NCBI GenBank assembly: GCA_021030905.1
Contig: JAGFMI010000030.1
Span: 62,001 to 126,000 of the forward strand
Direction: 5' to 3'
Length of the DNA: 64,000 bases
Origin: Pyrenula massariospora
Taxonomy: Eukaryota > Ascomycota > Eurotiomycetes > Pyrenulales > Pyrenulaceae
In this document: in pieces, positions 1-10,959 of the stretch
How the letters are laid out: each line of letters starts with the position of its first letter
How positions within the stretch are numbered: the stretch's first letter is position 1
Program-made: the position numbers and the translations under genes
The notes under the pieces: generated by a model
Databases searched by the model: none
Told to the model about the DNA's origin: nothing
Seen by the model: only the letters and a program-made list of their open reading frames with translations

Positions 1-159
1 ATACGACTCCTCATCCTAGTTGCCGGCAATGCGTAAAAGGGCAATGCCGTTGGCGGTGAGAAGCGCAATGGACAACTTTCAGCTTTTAAAGCCAACGCGG
101 TCCCGACGTCGTTCATTCTCGACGTTTTCAAACACAAATTCCTCCAAGATTCAGCTTCG

Positions 160-1853
160 ATGTCCGCTACAGAGCACAATGAGAAATCTCTGGAAGACTC
201 TGCCGTGCATCAGCTCGGCACAGTCGATCAAGCCTCGGACAAGGACGTAGCATTGAACTTTGTAGGCGAGCAAGCACAATCTTACGACGCCGCTGTTGAA
301 GCCAGGGTACTGCAAAAATTGGATAGATTCTTCATACCCATACTTGGAACACGTAAGTCTCGCATACAAAAGTCAAAGGTCTTCATTGACCAGCGCTAGT
401 TTGGGCGCTCCAGTACTATGACAAGGTATGCGTTATCCTTCGCGCCATCTGTATGCTAATAGAACCAGGCAATCCTGGGCAATGCTGCCATCCTCGGCAT
501 GACGAGCGATCTCTCCCTGACCGTCGTCAAAGATCCAAATACCAAACCACCGACAGTGTCCACTTCTCGTCTTTCCTGGGCAACATCTCTTGTCTATTTT
601 GGGACACTCACCGGCCTCTATCCTCTGACGCTGGCCATTCAGCGTTTTCATCCCGGACGTCTCCTCGGTGTGATTGTGGTTCTCTGGGCGGGGACAGTCA
701 TGGCTACAGCTGGTGTAACCAGTTGGCAGGGCCTGTACATCCAGCGTTTCTTCCTTGGTTTCCTCGAAAGCGTCATTCCCACCGCGGCAAGTATGATAAT
801 CAGTACTTATTACACTCAAAGAGAGCAAGCCCTGAGACAGGCTGCCTGGCTGTGGACTCCGGGGATCGCGAAGATTCTCGGGGGGCTGCTCAATTATGGG
901 TTTGCGCACGTTCGCGGAGGGTCGCTGCACTCCTGGCAGTATCTCTATATTCTGGCCGGAGTACTGACACTCCTTCTCGGTCTCCCGTGGCTAGCGATCC
1001 CTGACTCGCCGGTGACAGCCTGGTTCCTCTCACATGAAGAAAGAATGGTCGCAGTAGAACGCTTGAGAAATGGTCACACAGGTGTGAAGTCACACAAGAT
1101 CAAGATGACGCAGGTCGTCGAGGCATTCTGTGACATCAAGCTCTGGCTATTATTTTTCATGTCCACCTTGACTTGGATAGCCAATGGCGCCATCACGGGC
1201 TTCGGACCTCTTATTGTATCAGCTTTTGGTTGGAACTCCTTCCAGTCAATCTTGCTGCAGTGTCCGCAGGGAGTCTTCACTTCCATCTCAATACTGCTCC
1301 CTGGTTACCTTTCTTCCCGGATACCAAATTCGCGTATAATTCTGTTGATAATTTTCTGCCTCCCCAACATCGCCGGTTTTGTCATGATCTGGAAAAGCAC
1401 TTGGAGCTATCATGCGGCGACACCGTTAGTAGGTTTCTCCATTATTGGTTGCTTCAGCGGAGTTGGCACCCAAATCTTCGCGCTGGCGATGTCAAATGTT
1501 GCAGGCGCTACTAAGAAGAGCTGCATGGCGGCAAGCGTGTGGGCCGGCTTCGTAGTTGGAAACATTATTGGTCCGCAATTTGTCAATACAGAGACGCGAA
1601 AAGAGCACTTCCCTGCCTTGTGGCGCGGCCTTATCTCTTGGTACGTCTTCAAATAGGTCTCACATGTCCCTAACGATGGCTCATTGGCAACAGCTACTGT
1701 ATTATTATTGCCCTTGCGGTGCTGCTTTATGGAATCCTGTGGAATGCTAATAAGCGAAAAGCTCGTGCTCGGAATGATGAAGCAGAGAGGGACAAGTTGG
1801 CTTTCCAGGACTTGACGGACAAAGAGAATCCGTACTTTCGATATGTTCTTTAA
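160..1853 (+). CDS. MFS transporter, Dal5/allantoate permease (ACS) family
   Basis: A plasma-membrane solute carrier of the fungal anion:cation symporter family, whose members import allantoate, vitamins or other small organic anions; the substrate cannot be told from sequence. Exons are 160-352, 400-425, 469-1640 and 1694-1853, giving 516 aa. The joins restore the family segment LWALQYYDK followed by AILGNA. A cytosolic N-terminus precedes the first helix near FFIPILG, and about 12 hydrophobic segments follow with a charged central loop after the sixth (LSHEERMVAVERLRN). The tail ends in a basic/acidic stretch and FRYVL. The start is the first in-frame ATG, with no upstream exon visible. The nearest named relatives would be Dal5, Tna1 or Vht1-like transporters. 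Family assignment is secure, substrate unknown. Confidence 0.9.
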
Positions 1854-2497
1854 AGCCAGTTTCTAAAGCGTTATCAGCATCTCAATGGGTTTAGCTCTCT
1901 AAAAGCTCGTGGTGTTTGCTGATCTGCATGAACATAGTTCGATACCGAGGCTGGGTATCAGAAGTTGCAGTGAATGCAGTGTATGTAAGACAGGCATCAG
2001 TATTAATAGTCGAATGCGCCACGACCTCTAATATTGAGTCTTACACTCACAAAATTCTTATCCGCGTCATGAGCCATATCACGTACCTGGCCACTCACAG
2101 CACTTAATGTCAAGATTTAAAGACACAATGCCCAATAGAGTCTCAATTTCAAACCATTCCAATGTCCCCAGAAGATGTGTGGTTTGAAAAAAAAACCTTC
2201 ACTTTGATGGAACTGTCGTCTGATTCAACCACGATATCCTGTGCAAAGCAGTGAAAAAATTGTTTCTTCATCCAGCTTGGGGACTTTATTTTCAGGCAGC
2301 ATTCAGTCACATAGACAATGAATTTTTGGAATGTCTGTCCACATCGAGCGCAGATCATTTTGCAGTGCACGAAATTAAACACATCGATCAGATAATTGCT
2401 TTGTAGCCGGATGAGACATGTGCTCTAATGCTGACTTTTGGGGGCTAACAGCCGCAACCGAATGGACCTGCAAAGGATCTGGCCAGTTGCAATTATA
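1854..2497. other. intergenic, holds palindromic repeat copy 1
   Basis: This convergent interval lies between the 3' ends of the transporter and tul1. No conserved reading frame is seen. It contains a decayed palindrome at 1960-2029, described separately; the rest is AT-rich unique-looking sequence and presumably 3' UTR. Confidence 0.6.
1960..2029. repeat. 70-bp imperfect palindrome, copy 1
   Basis: The ends AGAAGT and ACCTCT pair across a 70-nt span, with further pairs inward (GATGC-type arms with several mismatches and G-T pairs) and outward to about 1954-2035. The same end sequences, spacing and palindromic order recur at 25643-25712, so the two look like diverged copies of one element. 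This copy is the more decayed. No flanking target duplication is obvious. Confidence 0.55.
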
Positions 2498-4849
2498 TCA
2501 CGTTGGAGGCAATCCTTCACGACAAATCGGACAGACCAGACGCGACTTCATCCACTCTTGAAGGCAGTTTGCATGAAAGATATGCCTACATGGCGTCACC
2601 ATGTACATCATCCTCCCAAGCCACGTTGCCCCCGAGCTAGAGTCATTCGGCCTCACGACAGGGACAACAATCTCCTGCATGCAAATCGCGCAATCAAACA
2701 TCTTGTTGCCCTCTTTCTTATCTTTCTCTCTGGGTGAGTCCCACAGGTCTTTTGCTTCAGAAGCCGACGCCACGGATCCGATAGGCAATTGACTGCCCCA
2801 CTCGGAATCAGATCCATCACGCAATATGGGATGGTAGTCATACGCCGGGGGACACCAACTCTCTTTGATGAAAAGCCGGGGACCAAGGAATTGTTGCGAC
2901 AAAAGAACCAAGACCTGTAACCAAAGCCATCCAATAAGAAAGCCTCCCACAACAGGGTCGGCTTCAATGAACAATGTGTTGTCTCTCTTCATATAACAGT
3001 AAAAGATAGGCACAGCACGTAAGATGCTCGAACCAAACACGTATTCCCATCTCAAAGCCTGGCGACAATTCCGCATTACATTGCGATAGATCTGCGGCAC
3101 CCAGTGGGTAAGGTAGAGGAAGCATAAAGTGTTTGCATAGCATCTCCGCAACAACCTTGGCCAAGAGAAAGCCCATATCGACGCGAGCATCAGCATTACC
3201 ATGATGAAGTAGAATCGGCCAAGTAGCATAGTGAAATGGGTATTCAGACTTTGCGGTTGAGTATCTCCTGCGGCAGTTGCTTCAACATCCTGATCCGGGG
3301 GCAAAATTACCGTGATAGGAGTTGCGCCGTCATTGACTATCGGGGCTGTAGCGGGTGGAGGGAGTCCACCGAGTGGATTAGCACCCCGAGCTCGAGCTCG
3401 CTGTCTTTCCAGCTCACGCTGTCTGGGATCTCCCACCTGTACCGTCCAGATCTCGAAGATGAATCGGATGGAAAAAGTGAAATTCATGAAGCAGGCGAAA
3501 GCGGCAGCCATCAGTACTAACGTTAGGGGTGCATAAAGAATTTGTATGGAATAAACCACGAAACTAGAGAGCAGTAGACTATCTCCCATTGCGACGATTG
3601 TCAAGCTTTCGAAGCTAATCCGGCTCCGCGTTGACGGTGTCGACGCTTCGTCCACCTGACGTTTAAGCAAAGCTAACTGCATGCTGACTAGAATAGTAGT
3701 CGCAATAATCATCTTCTGGCTCAGCCACCACAAGACCTCTATTTTCGGTCCATTAAGGTGAAAAGCTTTCACTTTATCATAATTTGGCGCGCCTTGAGAT
3801 TCAAGGATGAAAGCACAATCTGGAGAGAAGATGGTCGCAGACATGACAATGGGGGGTATTGGAGGGAGGGGAACACCTTCATTCATTCGTAGTTCGGTCT
3901 CTATCAACGTGAGCGTACTTTGAGACGTTGCAACTGGGTGCTGGTGCAGGTAAACGATGTATTCGCAGCTCGGGATCGAGAAGACATCCCTTCCCTCGTT
4001 TACTTCAGATGACCACGGGCTTCGCAGATCAAAGTCTCCCGCGTCGGCCCATTTCTGGATTGTACTTGGCAGAGACCGGCTCAACGTCTCTTTTGCGCTT
4101 GAGAACGCCCCTGCGTTCAGTGAGAGATGTGGCAAGGCGAATATGCCGTCGAATTTCTCACTCGATGTAGACAAGATTATAGACCCTGTGGGTTGATCGT
4201 GTAATCCATGAAGCTTCATCCTCCATCCGTTACCAGGGGACGAGTCCGTGACGATTGCCATATCTGCCTTGATTGTACGGACACGGCTGCCGTGATCAGT
4301 TGGACTACTCTCGTCAAGATATAACTGCAATCCACCTTCATCATCTGTAATATTGCGAGTGAAGGATCGGCTAACGTAGTCCGTATCGGGCGCCAGAGCT
4401 GTGAGGTTGACGCCGCTTCTCCGAGGTGACTCCAATGCTTGTCGAACGAATTTGCCATATAGCCAGCTCGTTACATTGTAGTACATAGGCATCGATTGCT
4501 GAAGCTCGCCATATCTAGACTCTGTCGCTTCATTGACCTCCTCTTCACTGATTTCCCGGAGAGCCTTGTTCAACTGCAGAAACTGCCTCCTTGCCGTCTT
4601 TTTTGCCTGCGGAAGTATGTCCCATGCAAAATTATCCTCATTTCGAAAGCCGGTCGTGTTGAGCCATGCGTCATTTTCTGGTCTAAAATTGCCATAGGTC
4701 GAATTCTGTAGCATATGCAACGCCTGCCATTGCTGGGCAACCTTGACGTCGAAGTCGACCCGCTGGTTCGGTGTGGGTCCTTGAGTCCCTGGTGACAAGA
4801 TGAAGAACAGCAGGAAAAAAAGCAAGACTGCAAACGGCGGCGCCTCCAT
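2498..4849 (-). CDS. tul1: Tul1/DscA: transmembrane RING E3 ligase of the DSC complex
   Basis: The catalytic subunit of the Golgi/endosomal DSC ubiquitin ligase, which ubiquitinates membrane proteins and in many fungi activates SREBP. It is a single exon of 783 aa starting at the ATG at 4849; an upstream GTG codon in the same frame is not a plausible start. A signal peptide (AVLLFFLLFFILS) leads a large lumenal domain with several N-x-S/T sites. At least six hydrophobic segments follow from about residue 385. The C-terminus is a RING-H2 finger: CAICMQE, then CRHIFHANCLQEW and CPIC, ending ten residues later in the usual place for this family. It diverges from zrg17 with 224 bp between start codons. 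A Ser/Asp/Glu-rich linker just before the RING is typical. Confidence 0.93.
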   Translation of the reverse strand: MEAPPFAVLLFFLLFFILSPGTQGPTPNQRVDFDVKVAQQWQALHMLQNSTYGNFRPENDAWLNTTGFRNEDNFAWDILPQAKKTARRQFLQLNKALREISEEEVNEATESRYGELQQSMPMYYNVTSWLYGKFVRQALESPRRSGVNLTALAPDTDYVSRSFTRNITDDEGGLQLYLDESSPTDHGSRVRTIKADMAIVTDSSPGNGWRMKLHGLHDQPTGSIILSTSSEKFDGIFALPHLSLNAGAFSSAKETLSRSLPSTIQKWADAGDFDLRSPWSSEVNEGRDVFSIPSCEYIVYLHQHPVATSQSTLTLIETELRMNEGVPLPPIPPIVMSATIFSPDCAFILESQGAPNYDKVKAFHLNGPKIEVLWWLSQKMIIATTILVSMQLALLKRQVDEASTPSTRSRISFESLTIVAMGDSLLLSSFVVYSIQILYAPLTLVLMAAAFACFMNFTFSIRFIFEIWTVQVGDPRQRELERQRARARGANPLGGLPPPATAPIVNDGATPITVILPPDQDVEATAAGDTQPQSLNTHFTMLLGRFYFIMVMLMLASIWAFSWPRLLRRCYANTLCFLYLTHWVPQIYRNVMRNCRQALRWEYVFGSSILRAVPIFYCYMKRDNTLFIEADPVVGGFLIGWLWLQVLVLLSQQFLGPRLFIKESWCPPAYDYHPILRDGSDSEWGSQLPIGSVASASEAKDLWDSPREKDKKEGNKMFDCAICMQEIVVPVVRPNDSSSGATWLGRMMYMVTPCRHIFHANCLQEWMKSRLVCPICREGLPPT

Positions 4850-5073
4850 GATCACGGAGGAACTGTCCGCCAGCTCATCTTACCTGTTCGGCCATGTTGA
4901 TGTTGAAGGAGAGTGTTGTGAAAAGCGTCGGCGAATCGGAGTCGAGAGAACTCCGCCTTCGCGACTGCAGACTCGCCTGGGCCAACATCAAGCCCTGCCG
5001 CAACCTTTGACCAGGCTCTTCCCAATTTGCATGCGTTGCCACGGCCGACATTCCTGTCTACAGGTCTGTCACC

Positions 5074-6526
5074 ATGGCCGACCTGCCCATTCCCTTGCCG
5101 CCTCGCACTCCGACCCCTCCCCCTGACGACGATCCTCCAGAAAGGGGCCTTGGCTTGAACAACGTGCCCAGCGCAACGGCTTCAGAGGTCACCTTTAATC
5201 CAAATGCGCTGTCACCCCCGATGGACACTACATTTGGTTCGATGACCACGCCACTGATTTCGCCGACCAGCACAAACTCGATTTACAGCTCAATCGACAG
5301 CTCGTCCAACCCGACGAGCGCAAAGACCGATGATGGAAGAGGACCCTTCAACTTCCAACCTACGACTTATACACTCTCTAAGTCGCCGGTGAAATCAGTG
5401 CGCTTGACCTCAATGCCTTTGTATTGCTTCTACTAATCCCGTCCAGAATGTTGGTCAAAGACGTGGTCACAAGTACAAGCACAGTAGTGTATCCCATCAG
5501 ATCTTCTCCGCCCTCGAACCACCGCCTCGAGCGCCCCTAACGGTGCCAAACTCCTTACCTACTCCCACTTTCAAAGAATGCCGTACAAGCATGTCCAAGG
5601 AACAAAAGACGAGGCTGTGGTGGAGCTTTTGCCACATGTTTGTCGCAGGGTATACACTGTGGAGCGGTCACGGTTCTCTAGCGATGACTGCCTTGTCACG
5701 CCTGATCTTTTACGATTCCCTTGGAGCCTTGCTCTGTGTGGTTGTGGACCTACTCGGAAACTTTGAAGTCTGGAAGCGGTCCAGCATCCGACATCCCTTC
5801 GGTTTAGAAAGAGCCGAATTGTTGGCTGGATTTGCCATGTCTGTTCTACTTCTATTCATGGGGTTTGACCTGATATCTCACAATTCTCAACATTTACTTG
5901 AGGGAGCCGGGGGTCATCATCCCCACTCACCTCATGACCATGAGCGTATCTCAGCTGGCGAGGTCGATGTGACAGCAGTGCTCGCAATTGGATCGACCCT
6001 AATATCGGCGACAGGTCTAAAGAACCATGCTCGAATGGGCAAAGCTATGCGGTTTGCGTCTATGGAGTCACTGCCTTCGATTTTAAGCAATCCATCTCAT
6101 TTCCTGACTTTGTCTTGCTCTGCAATCCTCTTACTTCTTCCTCTTCTTTCAATTCACTTGTATTCTTGGGCCGACAAGGCTCTATCTTGCACAATCGCGT
6201 TCGCAATGATCCTACTTGGTGGACGGCTAGTTTTAACCCTTGGTTCTATGCTTTTGATGTCATACTCACCTCAGGCGGTCGCTGCCGTTCTCCAGGCTAT
6301 CAGAAGCGATTCGGCAGTACTTGAAGTGGTTGATGCCAAATTCTGGCAAGTACATTACGGCTTGTGCATTGCAAGCCTCAAGATCCGCGCAGCAGGCTCT
6401 GAAGATACTTTATTACGCCTCCGCGAGCGTCTCACCAGCCTAATTCGCAATAGACTTGGAGGAGGTTACGGTGGTGGAGGGCAGAAGTGGGAGGCTACGT
6501 TCGAAATCATCCTCCATGATCGTTAA
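5074..6526 (+). CDS. zrg17: Zrg17-like cation diffusion facilitator (ER zinc transport)
   Basis: A member of the Zrg17/Msc2 branch of the cation diffusion facilitators, which work as a heteromer moving zinc into the ER. Exons are 5074-5397 and 5447-6526 (467 aa); the 49-nt intron has a TACTAAT branch site. The first about 150 residues are Pro/Ser-rich and cytosolic with the Zrg17 hallmark NVGQRRGHKYKHS just after the splice join. Six hydrophobic segments follow. A His-rich loop (GGHHPHSPHDHE) lies between helices and the C-terminal cytosolic domain ends in a Gly-rich stretch and FEIILHD. The canonical HxxxD zinc site of helix 2 and 5 is not evident, as is usual for Zrg17, which lacks part of the site and pairs with a catalytic partner. 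Confidence 0.88.
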
Positions 6527-7134
6527 ACAGCGTTCCATCTCGGTCAGCAGTACAATCGACAAGCTCTCTAGCCCAAGAGGACGTTCGGACGTTCCATGCC
6601 TAGCATGTAGATCTTTTGTTGCCGAGAACGTGAACAGCTCCTAATACAACCTGAAAGAGAATTGCAGAAGCCAAATATAACCCTAATGCATACTTATCTA
6701 GACTGTGACGCATCTCTTGACGACGGGGACACTTCGACGTAGAGGAAAGGTCAGGAAAAGTCAAGATATATCAAGATATGGCGGAATGACATGTTCCGTT
6801 TGCAACCGCTGCTCGTAAGTCGCACTTCAGAACGGCTTCGAGGATAAATCAGCAGCGATTGCATGGAAGCTTTTTACGGCCGGCAGAAGAACGCATGCTC
6901 AACCCCCTCCAAAAGCATCGAATTCACCAAAGCAAAATTCATAAGGCACCCTGGCTGGGTTTTGTGAACTAGCGGGAGTTCCATAGCGTCTCCCAGACGT
7001 TACGCAAGAGGAGGATTCAGAAAGCGGAGCCAGCTACACAGTCTATTCAGATAAGAATTACAATCTTTTAACATGCAAGAAAAGCAGCACCTCGTGAAGT
7101 TCAACTCTTTGTGAGTTTCAACTTCCCTCGAAGT
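6527..7134. other. intergenic (convergent), nothing recognised
   Basis: The interval lies between the 3' ends of zrg17 and the mitochondrial IF3 gene. I see no conserved frame, RNA gene or repeat; it is probably 3' UTR sequence from both sides. Confidence 0.5.
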
Positions 7135-8388
7135 TCAAATTTTATTTGGCTGTACGAATACTGTCATAAGCTCCATGAGATTGCCCTCCGTCCTAATTTC
7201 CCGAGCATCCATTCCACTAAGCAGGTCTCGAACATTCTTTACCAATGTTGCAGCCTCCTCCCTCGTAGCTTTACGTGTCTTTCGCTTCGGCGCAATAATG
7301 ATCTCCACTTTTTTCCCCTTCGCAATAAAGCCCTCTAGCTGCTGGGATTTGTGATTAAGATCATTACGACTGATAGTCCAATGCAATTCTATCTGCTTCG
7401 ATGAGGGTTTCCCAAGGCTCTTCTTCCGCTCCTTCTCCTTCAACCGGCGCTCACGGGCACCTCGACGGTATTCCTCCTTTTCAACCAACATCACAACGAC
7501 AGTATCCGACGGATCAGGTCTGGTGAGTTGGTGGATGACAAATTTGTCTCGGTTGGTTTGTTTGAGGAGCCGCGCCATTGCAATTGGTTCCGAAATTGTC
7601 TCGTTTTCCTTGACTCTTGCCAACGTAGCCAGAATATCTTCATCAATTGTCATACCCTCGAATTCTCGCTTCTCTTCCTCACGCATCCTCTCAACAGCTT
7701 GCCGGTAGTTTTGCTTGTGGACGAGCTTGCAAATGGCCAAATCCGGATTTTGAGACCTTGATACTTCTTGGATCATAAATCTGGACCGGTCTATGTCTAG
7801 TAGTCTCTTTGACAGCAGGATTGGAGGTCGAAAACCTTCTATTGTCTGTTCTTGAATGTAGGTAGCATTGATATCCTCGTTCAGGACTAAATGTGGAAAC
7901 TCTTGCTTGTCCAGCCTATGAAAGACGGTCTGTCCCTGAGGTGTTTGAAGGCGTGCTGGAGGCTTGCGGGCATTGTATGATTCCCGATTTTCAACACGCT
8001 GAAGCGGTCCTCGATCTGAGTGCAAACTAAAGCCGGCATTGTCTCTTCTCGGACCTCCAAACGGATCATAGGCTCGATTAAAGGCGCTGGAGTTTCCGTA
8101 AGGCCCTTCTCTCGTCGCGGTCGCATTAGCGCCAGTAGATGAACGTGCCTGTCGAATCATTCTATCCGCTGAAGACTGTTGATTACGGCGCGGTGGAGCT
8201 GATTGAGGTGATTCGTCAAACATCCGAAGGAAGAACTCAGGTGTGGATGAGGAGTGCCGTTTTTGTTGGCATGTCAACGATCGCCGAGGGGTTCGACAGC
8301 TGGTAGATTCCGTCCGAAGACATGACGCGAGGACGAGGTAGAGAGCCTGTGAGGATTTTGTAGGCCCTAGCCGGTGATTCATCGTCAT
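7135..8388 (-). CDS. mitochondrial translation initiation factor IF-3
   Basis: This factor binds the mitochondrial small ribosomal subunit and promotes initiator tRNA selection. The protein is 417 aa if translation starts at the ATG at 8388 (MTMNHRL). The frame stays open upstream to an ATG at 8502, but that extra stretch is low-complexity (KEKKK) and looks like 5' UTR. A basic, Ser-rich mitochondrial presequence and a long linker precede the IF3 N-domain (INATYIQ, about residue 170). The C-domain contains the conserved IELHWTISRNDLNHK, FIAKGKKVEIII and APKRKTRKA segments. It is divergent from gda1. The family call is strong for the C-domain; the exact start is uncertain. Confidence 0.85.
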   Translation of the reverse strand: MTMNHRLGPTKSSQALYLVLASCLRTESTSCRTPRRSLTCQQKRHSSSTPEFFLRMFDESPQSAPPRRNQQSSADRMIRQARSSTGANATATREGPYGNSSAFNRAYDPFGGPRRDNAGFSLHSDRGPLQRVENRESYNARKPPARLQTPQGQTVFHRLDKQEFPHLVLNEDINATYIQEQTIEGFRPPILLSKRLLDIDRSRFMIQEVSRSQNPDLAICKLVHKQNYRQAVERMREEEKREFEGMTIDEDILATLARVKENETISEPIAMARLLKQTNRDKFVIHQLTRPDPSDTVVVMLVEKEEYRRGARERRLKEKERKKSLGKPSSKQIELHWTISRNDLNHKSQQLEGFIAKGKKVEIIIAPKRKTRKATREEAATLVKNVRDLLSGMDAREIRTEGNLMELMTVFVQPNKI

Positions 8389-8714
8389 TCTATGAACAAT
8401 ACATAGTATCAACTTTTTTTTTTCCTTGAAGGCTATTGCGGAGCCTTGCGGAGTCCCGACGATCCCAGCCTCGTCCATCGCGCTTCGAGGCTTAGTTTCC
8501 ATACACGCCGGTGAAAAAAGAGAACTATCGGCAGAATGTACAGTTCCACAATCGACACAGAACCACCAATATTACTACTCTTCTTGACACTTAATATGAT
8601 CGCATGTGGTTCGAGCCTTCTTATTCACTAACATCTTTCGCCCAGCCGAGCTGGACTCCATGTGTCCTTCCTGGCCCTTAGATCGCATTTGCTAGCTTCA
8701 GCCCCTCTGCTCGC
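8389..8714. promoter_or_regulatory. divergent promoter between mitochondrial IF3 and gda1
   Basis: The 326 bp separate the two start codons of oppositely oriented genes and must carry both promoters and 5' UTRs. No specific motif is called. Confidence 0.4.
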
Positions 8715-10505
8715 ATGTCCGCGACGGGTGCAGATTCTCGTCCTGGCATTTGGTCATACTTTACAGAAGCGCCTCGTAGGAGATCTCTATCTTTTCCGCA
8801 CAGGAGTGGTGGAACCGGCGACTTATTCGAGAAGGAAGATCGCTATCAGCAACCCCAGCGGCCAACGTTCCTACAAACCCTTCAGAACAGCCTCATGACA
8901 CAAAGTCAAAGATCTAGGCACCTCAAGACTGGTGGCCTTGTCTTTTTTATAATCCTTGTCCTCTTCTACCTGTCTTCTAGTCAAAGGTCGTCAAGCAGTA
9001 GGCCTCAGTTGATTCCCCGCTACTAATCTGGCTCTAATCAGGACATAGCAGGTTCCAATGTATACACAGCCTCAAATTCACCGACATCGAAATGCACACG
9101 GCCGCATGACCCTTCAAAGCCGCTCATACAGTACGCGCTAATGATCGATGCGGGCAGTACAGGCTCCCGAATCCACGTGTACCGGTTCAATAATTGCGGT
9201 CCAACGCCTGAACTTGAGCACGAAGAGTTTAAGCAAACCGAGAAGAGAGAGGGTGGATCCGGTCTGAGCTCCTATAAAGAAGACGCGGAAGGCGCAGCGA
9301 AAAGTTTGGATCCTCTTATGGACGTTGCGGTGCAGACTGTCCCGGATGACTACAAATCGTGTTCTCCAGTGGCGGTGAAGGCAACCGCCGGTCTTAGATT
9401 GCTCGGTACCGATATGAGCGACAAGATTCTCGAAGCTGTGCGAACCAGACTGGAGACGGTCTACCCGTTTCCTGTTGTCTCGAGAGAAAAGGGCGGTGTA
9501 CAGATCATGAAAGGGGAGGATGAAGGCGTGTTTGCTTGGATCACTACAAATTACCTTTTAGGTAAAATTGGCAGTCCAGATAAGACTCCTACCGCAGCGA
9601 TCTTCGATCTTGGGGGAGGCTCGACGCAGATTGTATTTGAGCCTACCTTCAAAGAATCGCCGTCGGGAGGCATGCCGGAGAAGCTTACCGATGGGGACCA
9701 CAAATATGAATTGAAGTTCGGCGGCCGGGCTTTCACCTTATATCAGCACTCGCACCTTGGATATGGTTTAATGTCGGCAAGGGAGGCAGTCCACAGGCTT
9801 TTAATTGACCGAATGCACAAAGCTAATTCTGACTCAAAAGATTGGCTCTCTAAACCCATCCCGAATCCATGTATTGCGCCTGGCATGACGAGACAAGTGG
9901 ATGTTAAATTGGGTGACGACGACTCCTTGGGTTCCAAGGTCTCTGTAACCATGGCTGGACCTGCCGACCCTCTTCCAGCGCAATGCCGCGCACTTGCTGA
10001 GGGCATTCTTCACAAGGACGCGAAATGTGGCATCGCTCCGTGCTCGTTCAATGGCATCCATCAACCATCTCTAGAGAAGACTTTTTCCCGTGAAGATGTC
10101 TATATCTTTTCATATTTCTATGATCGGACTCAACCTCTTGGAATGCCCGAATCGTTCACGCTTCGAGAGCTGCATGACTTGACGGCTACTGTTTGCGCGG
10201 GCGAAGAGCATTGGGGTTCGTTCAGAGGCATCGAGGGCGCAATGGAAGAGCTCAAGGATAGACCAGATTGGTGTTTGGATTTGAGCTTTATGAACGCACT
10301 TTTACACACAGGGTACGAGATGCCGATAGACCGTGAGGTAAAGATTGCGAAGAAAATAAAAGGTAATGAACTTGGTTGGTGTCTTGGTGCAAGGTGAGCT
10401 TTTCTTATATTTGCGCTTACATAGACTAAAGACTCATTTGCTCGCAGTCTACCATTGCTAGAGAAGGAGTCTGGCTGGGAATGTCGGATCAAGCAGATTT
10501 CGTAG
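8715..10505 (+). CDS. gda1: Gda1-type guanosine diphosphatase (GDA1/CD39 family)
   Basis: A Golgi lumenal NDPase that hydrolyses GDP left by mannosyltransferases to GMP, which drives GDP-mannose/GMP exchange. Exons are 8715-8997, 9052-10393 and 10448-10505 (560 aa). A cytosolic N-terminus precedes one signal-anchor helix (GLVFFIILVLFYL, about residues 75-88), a type II topology. The apyrase conserved regions are present: DAGSTGSR, KATAGLR, the FAWIT segment with the catalytic Glu in KGEDEGVFAW, and DLGGGSTQI. The last exon is only 58 nt (ESGWECRIKQIS). The 3' acceptor of intron 1 was chosen because the earlier AG puts the reading frame into a stop. Confidence 0.93.
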
Positions 10506-10959
10506 GACATTTGAGGGAAAAAAGGACAGAACTCGATACTTAGTTCGTGGGAGCATTTTTGACCGCTGTGAAGGGCTATTGCTCAGTCTGTAGAAAGTCT
10601 CTTTCACTATTATGTGCGAGGCTCTGCACTACCGTTGCAGAAATTTTTGAGTTAGCCTCTATCATATGCATAGTTTCAGGTCTAGAAGACAGCTTGGAGT
10701 AGCGACCGCCTGGTTAGGTGTCAGCATGGCCGCTAAAGGACCAGGGCGTCTCAGTCTTTGCATACCAGACAAACGGGAGTTCGAAAGAAGGCTCTTTGAG
10801 AATTAGCTGCACCAAAGCCAAGGTCTTTTATCAAAGATTGCTTGAGAGAATCGAGTTTTGCGGGTTCCTTGTGAAATCCATCAGTCCTCTTATTGAGTTG
10901 CGACCTCATCCATTTGAAATCGGGTTGATATCACAGCGTGAACACAATTTAGCCAGGCT
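10506..10959. other. intergenic (convergent), nothing recognised
   Basis: The interval holds the 3' flanks of gda1 and the NOPCHAP1-like gene. Open frames here are short and lack family sequence, splice support or biased composition. Confidence 0.5.

Noticed and set aside
8389-8502. N-terminal extension of the mitochondrial IF3 protein
   Set aside because: The added 38 residues are low-complexity and lack presequence character beyond what the ATG at 8388 already provides.
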